A DNA stretch of 64,000 nt from UBA8529 sp964390565 (GCA_964390565.1 CAYMII010000005.1:67458-131457); one strand, 5' to 3'; counted from the stretch's first letter, positions 49,811 to 59,523 are shown. The notes: a model not told the origin generated them from the sequence alone. Translations and numbers: made by a program.

Positions 49811-52195
49811 ATGCTGAAAAATTTCTTTCTATTAGCCTTCCGAAATTACATCCGGAATAAATCATTTGTGATTATTAATGTCCTTGGACTTGGTATTTCA
49901 ATTTCATGTTGCATTGTAGCCTATCTGAACTGGCGCTTCGATGCCGATATGAATAAAATGCATGTTAATAATGAAAGCATATATAAGATTAATATTTCAA
50001 GAAATATAAAAGATCGACTCCAAGATTATAGCATTACTCCTGTTTCGTTAGCCCCTGCGATGGAGAATGAGATCGCAGGTATTGATAGGCTAGTCCGATA
50101 TATGAGGTCTGGTTCACCCATTCGATACGAAATACCCAACAAGGAAGCCAAAATCTTCGAAGTCAGAATAGCTTTTGCCGATAAAGATTTCCTTCGAATG
50201 TTTACATTCCCTCTAAAGTGGGGCGATGCTAGTGCATTTGAAGACGAAGGCAAGATTTTACTTACCGTGGAAACTTCCAAAAAATATTTTGGTGATTCGA
50301 ATCCTGTCGGAGAGACTGTTTCAATTTATAACGATGAAGGAGTTGCTAAGACCTTTATTGTTGCGGGAGTATTTGAAAAGATTCCGATGAATAACATTCT
50401 TTACTTTGAAGCATTGACGCTTTACCCGAATTATATAAAACACTATAAGGTAAACGAGCTGGATTGGAAGAATTGGACTGCAGGAACTTTTATTCAAGTG
50501 TCAAACCCAGCAAAGGTCAAAGATATTGAGGCCTCTTTGGTTCGATATAAAGATATCCAGAATAAGAACCGCGAGGATTGGAAAATTGAGCGATTCTACA
50601 TCCAGAGTCTAAAGGAGTTTACCGAGGATTCTCGCGATATATGGTCTAATTGGATTGGCAGCAGCATGCATCCGGCTGCTAAAGTTGCTCCGGCCATCAT
50701 GGCAATATTAATTCTTCTATTAGCGTGTTTCAATTTTATAAATACTGCCATTTCAATTTCCAACAAAAGGTTGAAAGAGATTGGGATTCGAAAGGTTATT
50801 GGCGGGCAACGTAGAGGCTTAATTGCTCAGTTCCTTGGTGAAAACTTTATTATCTGTTTACTTGCGTTAATCGTATCCCTAATTCTTAACATATTTTTAA
50901 TCGATGAATGGCAGAAGATGTGGGTTTATGAGCTAACAAGTCAGCATTACCTAACTCTTTCGTATGTTTGGTTTTTCCTTGCAGGCACTCTTATTTTTAC
51001 TGCCGTTGCATCGGCGCTATACCCTGCAATCTATATTAGTTCGTTTAACCCAATTCAAGTATTAAAAGGTTCGGTTAAGTTTAGCGGTAGAAGTTCACTT
51101 TCGAGAGTGCTCTTGATATTGCAGTTTAGTATCTCGTTAATTGGATTAACCTCAAGCATTGTATTTACACAGAATGCTGCTTTCCAAAATAACTTTGATT
51201 ATGGTTATAATAAGGAGGAGCTAATTATAGTTCCCGCAGGTTCTCAGGCTAATATCGAGTTGATTAAAAAGACCCTCGATAATAATCCAAGTGTCAAGCA
51301 AATGGCAACAACAAGCAGCCATATTACTTGGGGTTCGCTTACACGAACTGCAACCTATGTTGACCAAAAGGCTGAGGTTAGGATGTTTAATGTCTACACC
51401 GATTATTGTAGCTTAATGGAGTTGAAGTTTTTAAAGGGTCGTGATTTTACGGCAGAGTTTGAAGCATCCGATTTAAATAAATCGGCCATTATCAACGAGA
51501 GTTTAGCCAAAGAGTATGGGCTTGAAGATCCCATTGGGAAAACCATACGAATCGATACGCTTGACCTAACTGTTGTTGGCGTGGTTAAAGATTTTTATCA
51601 GAGTCTTTGGGAGCCAATTATGCCCATGGTTTTACGTACTGTACCAAAAGATCAAGTAGGTATTTTGATGGTTAAGGCTGATAAGCAGAATCTACAGGCC
51701 TTAAACGATAAAATCAAGAAGGATTGGGAGCGATTAGTACCCAATACGCCTTATCCTGGTGCGCTTATAACTCAATCTTTTGAGGAGGCTTTATCTGTAA
51801 ACAAGAATATTCTGAAGATATTTAATTTTTTAACCGTTGTGGGTCTATTCTTATCGATTGTTGCATTGTACACCCTCGTATCGCTTAATATCTTGAAACG
51901 TACCAAGGAGATTGGTATTCGCAAAGCGCTCGGAGCACCCTCTATGTCGATAAATAACCTTATTGGACGGCCATTTATTATCATGCTTGTAATTGCATCA
52001 GTAATTGGAGGAGCAGGCGGATATTACATGTCGATTATGCTACTCGATAGTATCTGGAAGATTCATATCATTGTAAATATTATAAGCGTTCTACTACCAG
52101 TAGTAATGATGCTTGCTTTATCATACATTACAATGTCTTCGAAGGTGTATTACACCTTATCCAAGAATCCAATTAGCTCGTTAAGATATGAGTAG
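49811..52195 (+). CDS. FtsX/MacB-type ABC transporter permease
   Basis: A 794-residue permease with two repeats of MacB-PCD periplasmic domain plus FtsX-like membrane unit. The N-terminus LKNFFLLAFRNYIRNKSFVI is the family's start; transmembrane segments lie near 20-40, 290-315, 345-365, 380-405, 425-450, 675-700, 720-745 and 760-785. KRLKEIGIRKVIGGQRRGLI and KRTKEIGIRKALGAPSMSIN are the paired cytoplasmic coupling motifs. The double form is abundant in Bacteroidota. No ATPase gene is adjacent, so it must use a partner encoded elsewhere. Role unknown (peptide or lipoprotein export in relatives). Confidence 0.88.
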   Translation: MLKNFFLLAFRNYIRNKSFVIINVLGLGISISCCIVAYLNWRFDADMNKMHVNNESIYKINISRNIKDRLQDYSITPVSLAPAMENEIAGIDRLVRYMRSGSPIRYEIPNKEAKIFEVRIAFADKDFLRMFTFPLKWGDASAFEDEGKILLTVETSKKYFGDSNPVGETVSIYNDEGVAKTFIVAGVFEKIPMNNILYFEALTLYPNYIKHYKVNELDWKNWTAGTFIQVSNPAKVKDIEASLVRYKDIQNKNREDWKIERFYIQSLKEFTEDSRDIWSNWIGSSMHPAAKVAPAIMAILILLLACFNFINTAISISNKRLKEIGIRKVIGGQRRGLIAQFLGENFIICLLALIVSLILNIFLIDEWQKMWVYELTSQHYLTLSYVWFFLAGTLIFTAVASALYPAIYISSFNPIQVLKGSVKFSGRSSLSRVLLILQFSISLIGLTSSIVFTQNAAFQNNFDYGYNKEELIIVPAGSQANIELIKKTLDNNPSVKQMATTSSHITWGSLTRTATYVDQKAEVRMFNVYTDYCSLMELKFLKGRDFTAEFEASDLNKSAIINESLAKEYGLEDPIGKTIRIDTLDLTVVGVVKDFYQSLWEPIMPMVLRTVPKDQVGILMVKADKQNLQALNDKIKKDWERLVPNTPYPGALITQSFEEALSVNKNILKIFNFLTVVGLFLSIVALYTLVSLNILKRTKEIGIRKALGAPSMSINNLIGRPFIIMLVIASVIGGAGGYYMSIMLLDSIWKIHIIVNIISVLLPVVMMLALSYITMSSKVYYTLSKNPISSLRYE

Positions 52196-52200
52196 GTAAG

Positions 52201-53457
52201 TTATCCTTGATAATCTTTTTCACGATAGGACTTAAGTAAATCGAAATAGTTAGGATTCGATGGTAGCTTAAGTCCTATTGCTTTTGCTAACTTAATTGAT
52301 TCTTCGGCAACAGGTTTGCGTTGAAAGAAACTTTCGTTAGCAAAGTTCAAGTATTTGAGAAGCATAAAAGCATCGAACCAAAAGAAGAACCTTTTTCGGA
52401 ATGATTCTAGCGATGAGGTGTTGCTTTTTATCTCTGTGATTTTTTGAGTGATATTTTGATCTATAAGGTACTTGCGCAACGCTGTGTGGAAATTGCTAAT
52501 CCAAGCCTCAATCGCTTCGCTATTTGCATTAAATAGAAAATCAACCCTGCTGAACAATGGAACTAGCGTTTGCCACGATTCAAAATCGTATGTAAGAATT
52601 AGCTCTTCATCGTTTTCAAGATATTTCGACATGGCTCTGCCTGTTCCGAAAGGAACTCTATGCGATGGCCGTGGAGACGGAAAAACACAAGTGCTATTTA
52701 ATTCTTTGAAGTTTCCGTGAGGGATTATTTTTTGTAAAAAATAAAAATCTTCACCAGCCTGATGGCGGTTCATACCGCCAAATTTAACGTACGATTCAGC
52801 ACAACAAGCCATGCTCGAACCAACGGTATGATAAGCAAAAGGAAAGTTAATAAACCTGCTAGCCTGATTGTAATATCGTAAATGCAACTCGTATTGTGCA
52901 ATCCCTTTATATACCCGCTCTTCAAATTCAGTGCCTTCTATAGGATGCTCGTATCGGATCGAACATGCTTGTGTTTTTGGGTAATCGGCCCAAAGTTTTT
53001 CTAACTCAACTAAATAGTTTACCATACAGTTCGAGTCGGCATCGTAGCAATCAATTATTCCCTTTGGGTTATCGATTGTGAAAAAACGAAGCGCTGCTTC
53101 GTCCATACCCGTTTTGCGAGCCAGACCAACCCCCGCCTGCTTCTTTGGTAAATCAGCGGCTAATAGGGCAAAGAATCGAAGACTGCTGTTATTTGATCTT
53201 TTATCAAAATCGTTAATAATCTCAATACAGGCTGAAGCATTTTCTATAATATCCCTCGATGAATTCTCAGGATAGTTAATTACAACGATAACTTCAACAG
53301 CACATTTTGGTGAGTTGCATCGTATTAACGATTCCAACGATTTCCCTAGTTCAGGTTCGTTGTATGATGGAATAACTACGACTATACCTAAGTCATCCTC
53401 AGGCTTATCCTGAATTTTTGGATTTACATTGTGCTTTATGAAATAGCTGTTGAGCAT
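52201..53457 (-). CDS. Family 2 glycosyltransferase-like protein
   Basis: A 418-residue protein with a GT-A fold start (GIVVVIPSYNEPELGKSLES, about 22-42), a DxD-type motif DCYDADSNCMV (about 145-155) and AGEDFYFLQKI, the acidic residue of which fits the catalytic base region of GT2 enzymes. It has no transmembrane segment. I choose the ATG at 53457, because the in-frame TTG at 53475 lies in the terminator hairpin of the upstream gene. The sugar donor and acceptor are unknown. Confidence 0.78.
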   Translation of the reverse strand: MLNSYFIKHNVNPKIQDKPEDDLGIVVVIPSYNEPELGKSLESLIRCNSPKCAVEVIVVINYPENSSRDIIENASACIEIINDFDKRSNNSSLRFFALLAADLPKKQAGVGLARKTGMDEAALRFFTIDNPKGIIDCYDADSNCMVNYLVELEKLWADYPKTQACSIRYEHPIEGTEFEERVYKGIAQYELHLRYYNQASRFINFPFAYHTVGSSMACCAESYVKFGGMNRHQAGEDFYFLQKIIPHGNFKELNSTCVFPSPRPSHRVPFGTGRAMSKYLENDEELILTYDFESWQTLVPLFSRVDFLFNANSEAIEAWISNFHTALRKYLIDQNITQKITEIKSNTSSLESFRKRFFFWFDAFMLLKYLNFANESFFQRKPVAEESIKLAKAIGLKLPSNPNYFDLLKSYREKDYQG

Positions 53458-53473
53458 TGTTGGCTTAAATAAC

Positions 53474-53500
53474 AAACCCCTTTCAAATTGAAAGGGGTTT
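53474..53500 (-). terminator. Hairpin between the OmpH-like and glycosyltransferase genes
   Basis: A perfect 12-bp stem (53474-53485 with 53489-53500) and AAT loop, followed on the minus strand by TTTGTTATTT. It lies 20 bases after the OmpH-like stop and probably ends that transcript. Confidence 0.8.
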
Positions 53501-53519
53501 GAAGTAGTATAAAGTTAAA

Positions 53520-54119
53520 CTATTTATTCTTAACAGAAGAGTATTTTTCATTTAGCCCTTTAAGAACATCTTGGGTTATATCTAAAGATGGGTGACCGTA
53601 TAAAAGTGGACCTCCGAAAGTACTGCTTAAAATAACATGATATCCTTTAGTTTTATTGTATTCAGTTAGGAAATCAGTAATGCTCACTTGAATTAAACGA
53701 AGCTTTACTTGTTGTTCGTCAGCTATTTTAGCGCGCAATTCGTCGCGTAAACGATAAAGTTCTTGTTCTTTAACTGCTAAGCCTTGTTGTAGTTGCTCTG
53801 CTTGCGAACGAGTAACTAATCCCTTTTGAACCTTATTTTGGAAATCATTAGCTTCTCTTTCAAAATCTCTCGATTTTGTTGTTAGCTCTGCTTCTGATTT
53901 ACGACCACTTTCTTCCAACTCTTTTTGCATATCAAAATACATGTCGTAGTTGTTAATTAAAGTATCGACATTAACCCAAGCAGCTGAAAAAGTACTTGAT
54001 ATTTGAGTATTTGATTGATTTGTATCTTTAGTGGAATTGCCACTATTGTTTGATTTACAATTTATCAATAAACCTACAACCGCTAACGCCCCAAAGGCTA
54101 AAAAAGTGATTTTTTTCAT
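53520..54119 (-). CDS. OmpH/Skp-family periplasmic chaperone-like protein
   Basis: A 199-residue protein with a signal sequence ending LLINCKSNNSGN (possible lipid-modified Cys21), a low-complexity Ser/Asn/Thr linker, then a coiled-coil hairpin (about 65-150: MQKELEESGRKSEAELTTKS, LQQGLAVKEQELYRLRDELR) and a final beta part. This is the Skp/OmpH layout; Skp trimers hold unfolded outer-membrane proteins in the periplasm. The lipobox is not ideal, so anchoring is uncertain. A -7 box TATATTTGC lies on the minus strand at 54222-54214, about 95 bases upstream. Confidence 0.85.
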   Translation of the reverse strand: MKKITFLAFGALAVVGLLINCKSNNSGNSTKDTNQSNTQISSTFSAAWVNVDTLINNYDMYFDMQKELEESGRKSEAELTTKSRDFEREANDFQNKVQKGLVTRSQAEQLQQGLAVKEQELYRLRDELRAKIADEQQVKLRLIQVSITDFLTEYNKTKGYHVILSSTFGGPLLYGHPSLDITQDVLKGLNEKYSSVKNK

Positions 54120-54574
54120 TATAATTGGTGTTTTTTATTTTAAGACTCATCCCGTAAACCTGAAATTCTCTTTTGAATTATTGGGGATAACGGGTAATAT
54201 CTGTTGACTTTTCGCAAATATAGCAGAAATTAATAATTATTATTGCCCCATCACACTTTTTAACTTTAGCCTATTAACCTGTTTGGTCTGAATTTTTAAA
54301 TTTTGTAAGTATCAGATAAATAATAAGATATAGTGATTTGTTTTTCTTTTTTATTCTGTTTAATAGAATCGAAGCTCTCCATTTTGCTTTTTTTAAGATT
54401 TTTTAGCTTAGCGATAAACATTATGGCTAAAATGAAAGAGTTTGTAACTCAATTTAATCAATTGTAACAGTTTTTAATCCTTTAAAGATTATTTAAAGAT
54501 ATGCCTATTGCTGTTAAACATTTTTTGTTCATTTTACGTTAAAAGATATTAAACGAACGTTTTAAACTATCGAA
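54120..54574. other. 455-base AT-rich intergenic region between divergent genes
   Basis: It carries a candidate -7 box for the OmpH-like gene (54214-54222, minus strand) without a well-spaced -33 element. I see no gene, tRNA or strong hairpin in it. Confidence 0.45.
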
Positions 54575-54985
54575 ATGGAAGAGAAGATTATATTTTCTGA
54601 ACCTTTTGCAAAGGTTACTTATCATCCCGAAAGCAAAACTGTGAAAATTGTGTGGAATGGTTCATTTAGTAAAGAGCAATATCAGGAGGCAATTGAATCA
54701 GCATTAGACTATCAGGCTAAAAGCCATTTGCCCATTGAGAATTATTTGTCGAATATTTTAAAACAAGGGATTGTTAATCCTGAAAGCCGTAAATGGTTTG
54801 AACAAGTTGCTCTTCCTCTAGCAATTAAGCAAGGTCTAAAGCGTGCAGCCGTTGTATTTGATGGAAATGTATTTAAGAAATATTACTTAAACCTGATTCT
54901 TCAAGCGTCAAATATGTATAAACTGCCTTTGAAGTTCTTTGGTTCGGAGGAGGAGGCTGTAAAATGGTTTCAATCAGGCAAGTAA
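54575..54985 (+). CDS. STAS/SpoIIAA-like small protein
   Basis: A 136-residue soluble protein. The N-terminal strands (AKVTYHPESKTVKIVWNGSF), a helix (QEAIESALDYQAKSH) and the VVFDGNVFKKYYLNLILQAS region resemble the alpha/beta fold of STAS/SpoIIAA-like proteins that are frequent in Bacteroidota. No catalytic motif is visible and the function is unknown. It is a single gene. Confidence 0.6.
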   Translation: MEEKIIFSEPFAKVTYHPESKTVKIVWNGSFSKEQYQEAIESALDYQAKSHLPIENYLSNILKQGIVNPESRKWFEQVALPLAIKQGLKRAAVVFDGNVFKKYYLNLILQASNMYKLPLKFFGSEEEAVKWFQSGK

Positions 54986-55006
54986 TTCCTTTGGCTGGGA
55001 TCGTTT

Positions 55007-56008
55007 TTAGAAAACTATTTCAAAATACTTTCTAATTGTATTTGAGTTAATTCGTCTGTTTGGGTGCGCTCTTGTCACCTCAACTACTCCATTTGTTTCT
55101 GTTAAGCCAAACGTGAAAACATAGGATTTTTCATCTTCAAAGTCAAGCCCAATATATCTGAGATCGTGCATCCAAAGGTTTCCTAGTGAATCTTTTTCAA
55201 CAGAGTAAAATCCTTTTGAAAAACGTTTTAAGTTTTTGATTTGAGCGTTTTCTTCAATCCCAGAAATGTATTCAGCGTTTCGTGGGATAAATCTGAAGCT
55301 AACTTTTTCGTTTTTCGTAAAGTTACTTAAGAAGCCAACGTAAAAGCCATGCTCGTTTTCAGCAATTAAGGCCCAGTAAAAGTTGGTTAGGGGTGCTGGT
55401 GTAGTTATTAGCCTATTATAGTTTAGTCCTTGCAGTTTTAATTGATTTACTGCCCTTTCGGTGATTACTTCTTTGTTTATTATGGAGAAAAGCAGAACGA
55501 TTGCTGATATTAATAGGCCTGTCGAAGCAATGACCCTTCTAATTTCTTTTTGATAGGGTATAAAGAACGCCCATATCATCAGTATTAGCAAAGGGAGAAG
55601 AAAGAAAATGTCGATTATAGCCATTGAATCATAAGCCACTCTATAGTTGCTGAAAGGCTCAAATATTCCAGTACCATAAGTATTGAAACAATCAATGAAT
55701 ATGTGTGAGGAATATGTAAGAGTTGTGAATATTACCCAACTTTTAAAGTTAATATTCTTGCTTTTTTCAAATTTTGATAAAGCATAAGCGATTAAAGGAA
55801 TAAGTAGTAAAGCAACTAAAATGGAGTGGCTTATTCCGCGATGAAATAGCAGCGCTTTTGAGGGTTCAATTAATGGAGTTAGAACAACATCGAAATCGGG
55901 AATTGAGCCAATAATTGCTCCGTAAATAATGGCTTTGTTGCCAATCTTTTTACCTAGAACAACTTCGCCTATTGCAGCACCAAGAGCAATATGTGTTAAC
56001 GAGTCCAT
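55007..56008 (-). CDS. YdjM-family membrane-bound metal-dependent hydrolase
   Basis: A 333-residue membrane protein. The N-terminus DSLTHIALGAAIGEVVLGKK and the motif LLFHRGISHSIL, with DFDVV between them, are the conserved metal ligands (His, Asp, His) of the YdjM/DUF457 family. About five transmembrane segments follow, and the C-terminal part (about 185-333) is a soluble beta-rich domain. It is similar to phospholipase C zinc folds, but its substrate is unknown. It is divergent from rlmD. Confidence 0.82.
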   Translation of the reverse strand: MDSLTHIALGAAIGEVVLGKKIGNKAIIYGAIIGSIPDFDVVLTPLIEPSKALLFHRGISHSILVALLLIPLIAYALSKFEKSKNINFKSWVIFTTLTYSSHIFIDCFNTYGTGIFEPFSNYRVAYDSMAIIDIFFLLPLLILMIWAFFIPYQKEIRRVIASTGLLISAIVLLFSIINKEVITERAVNQLKLQGLNYNRLITTPAPLTNFYWALIAENEHGFYVGFLSNFTKNEKVSFRFIPRNAEYISGIEENAQIKNLKRFSKGFYSVEKDSLGNLWMHDLRYIGLDFEDEKSYVFTFGLTETNGVVEVTRAHPNRRINSNTIRKYFEIVF

Positions 56009-56017
56009 GTTTTATAC

Positions 56018-56026
56018 TACCTTTGC
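56018..56026 (+). promoter_or_regulatory. -7 box of rlmD
   Basis: TACCTTTGC is an exact TAnnTTTG(C/T) match, 45 bases upstream of the rlmD ATG. No TTG at 17-23 bases is seen, so support is partial. Confidence 0.45.
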
Positions 56027-56071
56027 AAACAAACAGCTAAGAATTGTATTTGTTGATCTCAAATGTAGTAA

Positions 56072-57487
56072 ATGAGCAGAAGAAATAAAAAACATCCTTT
56101 GTTGGAGCAGGTTTTAATTGAGGATATTGCAGCAGAAGGGAAAGCTTTAGCGAAAGTAAATGGCAAAGTTGTATTTGCCCCATTTGCAATTCCGGGCGAT
56201 ATCGTGGATATCCAAATTACCCAAAAGCGAAAAAGCTATATGGAAGGTTATATTACTAAGTTTCATGAGTATTCGAAGCTTAGGGTTGATGCTTTTTGCG
56301 AGCACTTTGGTATGTGTGGTGGGTGTAAGTGGCAAAGTTTACCATATGCTGAACAGCTTAAGTTTAAGGAGCGTCAGGTTACTGATCAGCTAAGGAGAAT
56401 TGGTCGTGTAAATGTTGATGAGGTTAGCCCAATTCTTGGATCAGAAAAGACTACCCATTATAGGAATAAACTGGAGTTTACATTTAGTAATAGTCGGTGG
56501 TTAACGCTCGATGAGATTTCAAAAAGGGAAGATATTCCATTGGAGCCAGCCCTAGGTTTTCATATACCAACTATGTTTGATAAGGTTTTTGATGTTAAAA
56601 ATTGCTATTTACAACCCGAACCATCAAACTCAATTAGGTTAGAGGTGAGGGATTATGCTCTTAAAAATGGCTTATCGTTTTATAACATTAGGAGTAGGGA
56701 GGGATTTTTGAGGAACCTTATCATTAGGACCTCTTCAACTGGTGAAGTGATGACTATCTTCTCATTTTTTCAGGATGAAAAAGAGAATATTGATGCACTC
56801 TTAAGCCATGTTAAAACCCGTTTCCCTCAGATTACATCTTTGCTTTACGTTATCAATCCTAAAGTTAACGATACAATCAATGATCTTGAAATAATAACCT
56901 TCAGCGGGAACGATTATATCATGGAAAGCATGGAGGGTTTGAGGTTTAAAGTTGGGCCAAAATCGTTTTATCAAACGAATTCGGATCAGGCTTATGTACT
57001 TTATAAAATCACTCGTGAGTTTGCAGGTCTTACAGGCAATGAATTAGTATACGATTTGTATACAGGGACTGGTACTATTGCTCAATTTATTGCCAAAAAC
57101 TCATCTAAGGTAATTGGTATTGAGTATGTGCCCGAGGCTATTGAGGATGCCAAGGTTAATTCACAATTAAATAGCATTTCAAACGTCGAATTCTTTGCAG
57201 GGGATATGAAAGATATCTTGGTTGAACCATTCTTTCATCAATATGGATACCCAGATGTTGTAATCCTTGATCCTCCGCGTGCAGGAATACATCAAGATGT
57301 TGCTGATGCTTTGCTTCATGCAAACCCAAAGCGAATTGTTTATGTGAGCTGTAATCCGGCTACACAGGCAAGGGATATCGCTTTGCTAAGTGCTAAGTAT
57401 TCTGTTAAACGCGTACAATCCGTTGATATGTTCCCTCATACACATCATGTTGAGAATGTTGTTTTGCTTGAAATAATTGATAATTAA
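56072..57487 (+). CDS. rlmD: 23S rRNA (uracil-5-)-methyltransferase RlmD
   Basis: A 471-residue RNA methyltransferase: TRAM domain (about 8-65, VLIEDIAAEGKALAKVNGKV), an iron-sulfur cluster region CEHFGMCGGCKW (with a further Cys in KNCYLQ), a central domain, and the SAM-binding fold (VYDLYTGTGTIAQFIA). The catalytic nucleophile lies in VYVSCNPATQARDI and the final ETMFPHTHHVE-type ending (VDMFPHTHHVENVVLL) is present. It methylates U1939 or an equivalent base in 23S rRNA. Some Bacteroidota carry several paralogues of this family, so the exact target base is less sure than the family. Confidence 0.88.
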   Translation: MSRRNKKHPLLEQVLIEDIAAEGKALAKVNGKVVFAPFAIPGDIVDIQITQKRKSYMEGYITKFHEYSKLRVDAFCEHFGMCGGCKWQSLPYAEQLKFKERQVTDQLRRIGRVNVDEVSPILGSEKTTHYRNKLEFTFSNSRWLTLDEISKREDIPLEPALGFHIPTMFDKVFDVKNCYLQPEPSNSIRLEVRDYALKNGLSFYNIRSREGFLRNLIIRTSSTGEVMTIFSFFQDEKENIDALLSHVKTRFPQITSLLYVINPKVNDTINDLEIITFSGNDYIMESMEGLRFKVGPKSFYQTNSDQAYVLYKITREFAGLTGNELVYDLYTGTGTIAQFIAKNSSKVIGIEYVPEAIEDAKVNSQLNSISNVEFFAGDMKDILVEPFFHQYGYPDVVILDPPRAGIHQDVADALLHANPKRIVYVSCNPATQARDIALLSAKYSVKRVQSVDMFPHTHHVENVVLLEIIDN

Positions 57488-57509
57488 TTTGTTAATACAT
57501 TTGTATTTT

Positions 57510-57553
57510 AAACAAACAGCCGCTGTTCGATTTCGAACAGCGGCTGTTTGTTT
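57510..57553 (+). terminator. Strong terminator hairpin after rlmD
   Basis: A 21-bp perfect stem (57510-57530 with 57533-57553) with a 2-base loop and T-rich ends, 22 bases after the rlmD stop. Confidence 0.88.
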
Positions 57554-57856
57554 TCGTTCACTATTTATATTGTTGAGTAAACCTTAAAATCTGTTAACTA
57601 TCAAAAATACAACACTATATAGTGTTTGGCACAGAGATAGTATAATAGATAATATATAACAAAGAGTTCTTTTATAGGTTTGGTTTATATTTTATAACGG
57701 CAACCCAGATTGTAACACGTTATTATGTATGATTTTATAAAATAATTATTGAAAATTTAATAAGGTAAAAACAGTTAATTGGATATTGGGCTTTAGATAT
57801 TAATTAGGAAATGGATTAAAAAGTAATTTAGAATAAAAAAAGTATTAGGGTTGAAA
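57554..57856. other. AT-rich gap with a 16-bp perfect palindrome
   Basis: About 300 bases without a gene between two terminators of convergent genes. It contains AACACTATATAGTGTT (57611-57626), a perfect palindrome, followed by further AT-rich sequence (ATAGTATAATAGATAATATA). I see no open frame or tRNA. Confidence 0.5.
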
Positions 57857-57887
57857 AAAAGGTCAGTGACATTGTCACTGACCTTTT
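57857..57887 (-). terminator. Terminator of the ferredoxin gene
   Basis: AAAAGGTCAGTGAC (57857-57870) pairs perfectly with GTCACTGACCTTTT (57874-57887); on the minus strand it runs into T residues. It lies 35 bases after the ferredoxin stop. Confidence 0.88.
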
Positions 57888-57921
57888 CGTTTTATAGGAT
57901 ATTAATAAATTAAATCCCTAA

Positions 57922-58089
57922 TTAAGCTGGGTGAATTGCCTCTACTGGACAAACATCAGCGCATGAACCACAATCAGTACAAGTGTCAGGATCGATTTTG
58001 TAGATATCGCCCTCAGAGATAGCCTCAACTGGACACTCATCAATACAAGTACCGCAAGCGGTGCAGTCTTTAGAAATTACGTATGCCAT
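57922..58089 (-). CDS. 2x[4Fe-4S] ferredoxin
   Basis: A 55-residue clostridial-type ferredoxin with two cluster motifs, CTACGTCIDECP-like (CxxCxxCxxxCP) and CTDCGSCADVCP, and an acidic composition. I choose the ATG at 58089 because an in-frame ATG at 58119 would add ten untypical residues, and the family starts with MAYVI. It carries low-potential electrons in anaerobes, and could serve the NuoEF-type complex elsewhere in this window (inference). It has its own promoter and terminator. Confidence 0.93.
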   Translation of the reverse strand: MAYVISKDCTACGTCIDECPVEAISEGDIYKIDPDTCTDCGSCADVCPVEAIHPA

Positions 58090-58134
58090 TTTCTTATTTG
58101 TTATTTGGTTAAACTTCAATTCCGAAATCTGAGC

Positions 58135-58164
58135 ACAAATTTAAATTCATTTATCAAATCCAAA
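58135..58164 (-). promoter_or_regulatory. Promoter of the ferredoxin gene
   Basis: On the minus strand TTTG (58164-58161 region) is followed after 17 bases by TAAATTTGT (58143-58135), a full match to the phylum's consensus, 45 bases upstream of the chosen ATG. Confidence 0.6.
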
Positions 58165-58229
58165 AATAAAAAAAGGTTTTTTCGTCCCTTAAAGTGATAA
58201 AAATCACTATGATCTTGTTATTTAGCGTT

Positions 58230-59423
58230 TTATTGATTTGTGTCGGTTAGATTTATCGATATCCAGGTAAGTAATCCCGATGAATAGTCGAATATATTTT
58301 CGTTGGCTACAAACGTTGAACTATGTAGTTGATGCTTTGCACCATTCTCAAATCCTACACCCATCCTAAAGAATACCGAAGGAATTGCTTGGCTGAAATA
58401 AGCGAAGTCATCGGTGGTCATTCTTTTATCGAGTTCAATTACATTCGATTCCCCAAGATATTGCTCTGCAAGTTCTTTTGTATTTCTGCAGATTTTAGGG
58501 TTATTATATATAGATGGGTACCCTTTTCTAATATCAACAATGCAATCGCCCCCGAGTTTAGAGCATGTTTCTTTGGTTATTCTTTCGATATGAGTATGCA
58601 TTTTTCCTCGCCAATCCTCATCCATTGTGCGGAAAGTTCCCTCTATCTTAACATCATCGGGAATAACGTTGGTTGCCCCATTTGCAATGAATTTCCCAAA
58701 TGATAGAATGCTTGGAGTATTTGCTGGACTTTGTCCTTCGTTAAATTCATTTAGGTTTAAAAGGAGTTGTGATGCAATAAGAATAGGGTTAATTGTTGTA
58801 TGAGGTAGTGCTGCATGTCCTCCTTTGCCTTTCACTGTAAGGTGAACTTCATCGCCCGATGCCATGTATTGCCCTTCGCGAAAGCCAGCTTTGCCAGCCT
58901 CTAGCTCCGGTAAGATGTGGAATGCAAGCATGATATCAGGCTTGTTTTTTTTGAAGATATCAGATTCTATAATTTGGTTTGCACCACCTGGGAGCATCTC
59001 CTCACCCGATTCGAATATAAAAAGAATTTTACCTTTTAAATAGTCACGTAGTTCGTTGATAATTATTGCACTTCCTAATAATGAAGCCATGTGTATGTCG
59101 TGCCCACAGGCATGCATTACTCCTTGATTTAATGAGGAAAATTCAATGTTTGAGTTTTCTATTATTGGCAAAGCATCAAGTTCTGCTCTTATTCCGATTG
59201 TTTTACCCGATGATTTCCCTTCAATTATGCCTATTAATCCATAGCCATTCAAACCTTCGTAAACATCAATATTGTTTTCTTTTAAAATCTTAGCGATGAA
59301 TGTAGCTGTCTTATTTTCTTTAAATGAAAGTTCAGGATTAGAATGAAGGTGATGCCAATAACCTTTTGTAATCTTGTTAATCTTTTCGGCTTTACCCTTA
59401 ATTGTTGCCAGTAAATTATCCAT
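58230..59423 (-). CDS. M20-family amidohydrolase
   Basis: A 397-residue metallopeptidase of the M20D group (hippurate hydrolase/IAA-amino acid hydrolase type). Motifs: WHHLHSNPELSFKE, the metal-binding MHACGHDIHMA, FESGEEMLPGGANQII and AALPHTTINPI in the dimerisation domain. It cleaves N-acyl amino acids or similar amides; the substrate is not evident. The start ATG at 59423 is preceded by a possible promoter. Confidence 0.88.
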   Translation of the reverse strand: MDNLLATIKGKAEKINKITKGYWHHLHSNPELSFKENKTATFIAKILKENNIDVYEGLNGYGLIGIIEGKSSGKTIGIRAELDALPIIENSNIEFSSLNQGVMHACGHDIHMASLLGSAIIINELRDYLKGKILFIFESGEEMLPGGANQIIESDIFKKNKPDIMLAFHILPELEAGKAGFREGQYMASGDEVHLTVKGKGGHAALPHTTINPILIASQLLLNLNEFNEGQSPANTPSILSFGKFIANGATNVIPDDVKIEGTFRTMDEDWRGKMHTHIERITKETCSKLGGDCIVDIRKGYPSIYNNPKICRNTKELAEQYLGESNVIELDKRMTTDDFAYFSQAIPSVFFRMGVGFENGAKHQLHSSTFVANENIFDYSSGLLTWISINLTDTNQ

Positions 59424-59441
59424 GGGAACAGTTTTGTTTCA

Positions 59442-59469
59442 ACAAAAGTATGAAAAATGAGCAAAACAA
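59442..59469 (-). promoter_or_regulatory. Possible promoter of the M20 amidohydrolase gene
   Basis: On the minus strand TTG (59469-59467) is separated by 16 bases from TACTTTTGT (59450-59442). Spacing is one base below the usual 17-23, so support is moderate. Confidence 0.4.
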
Positions 59470-59523
59470 TACCTTGTAAAGCTTGTAGTTATTAATTTTT
59501 TGCTGATAAATGTAATCCTCATC

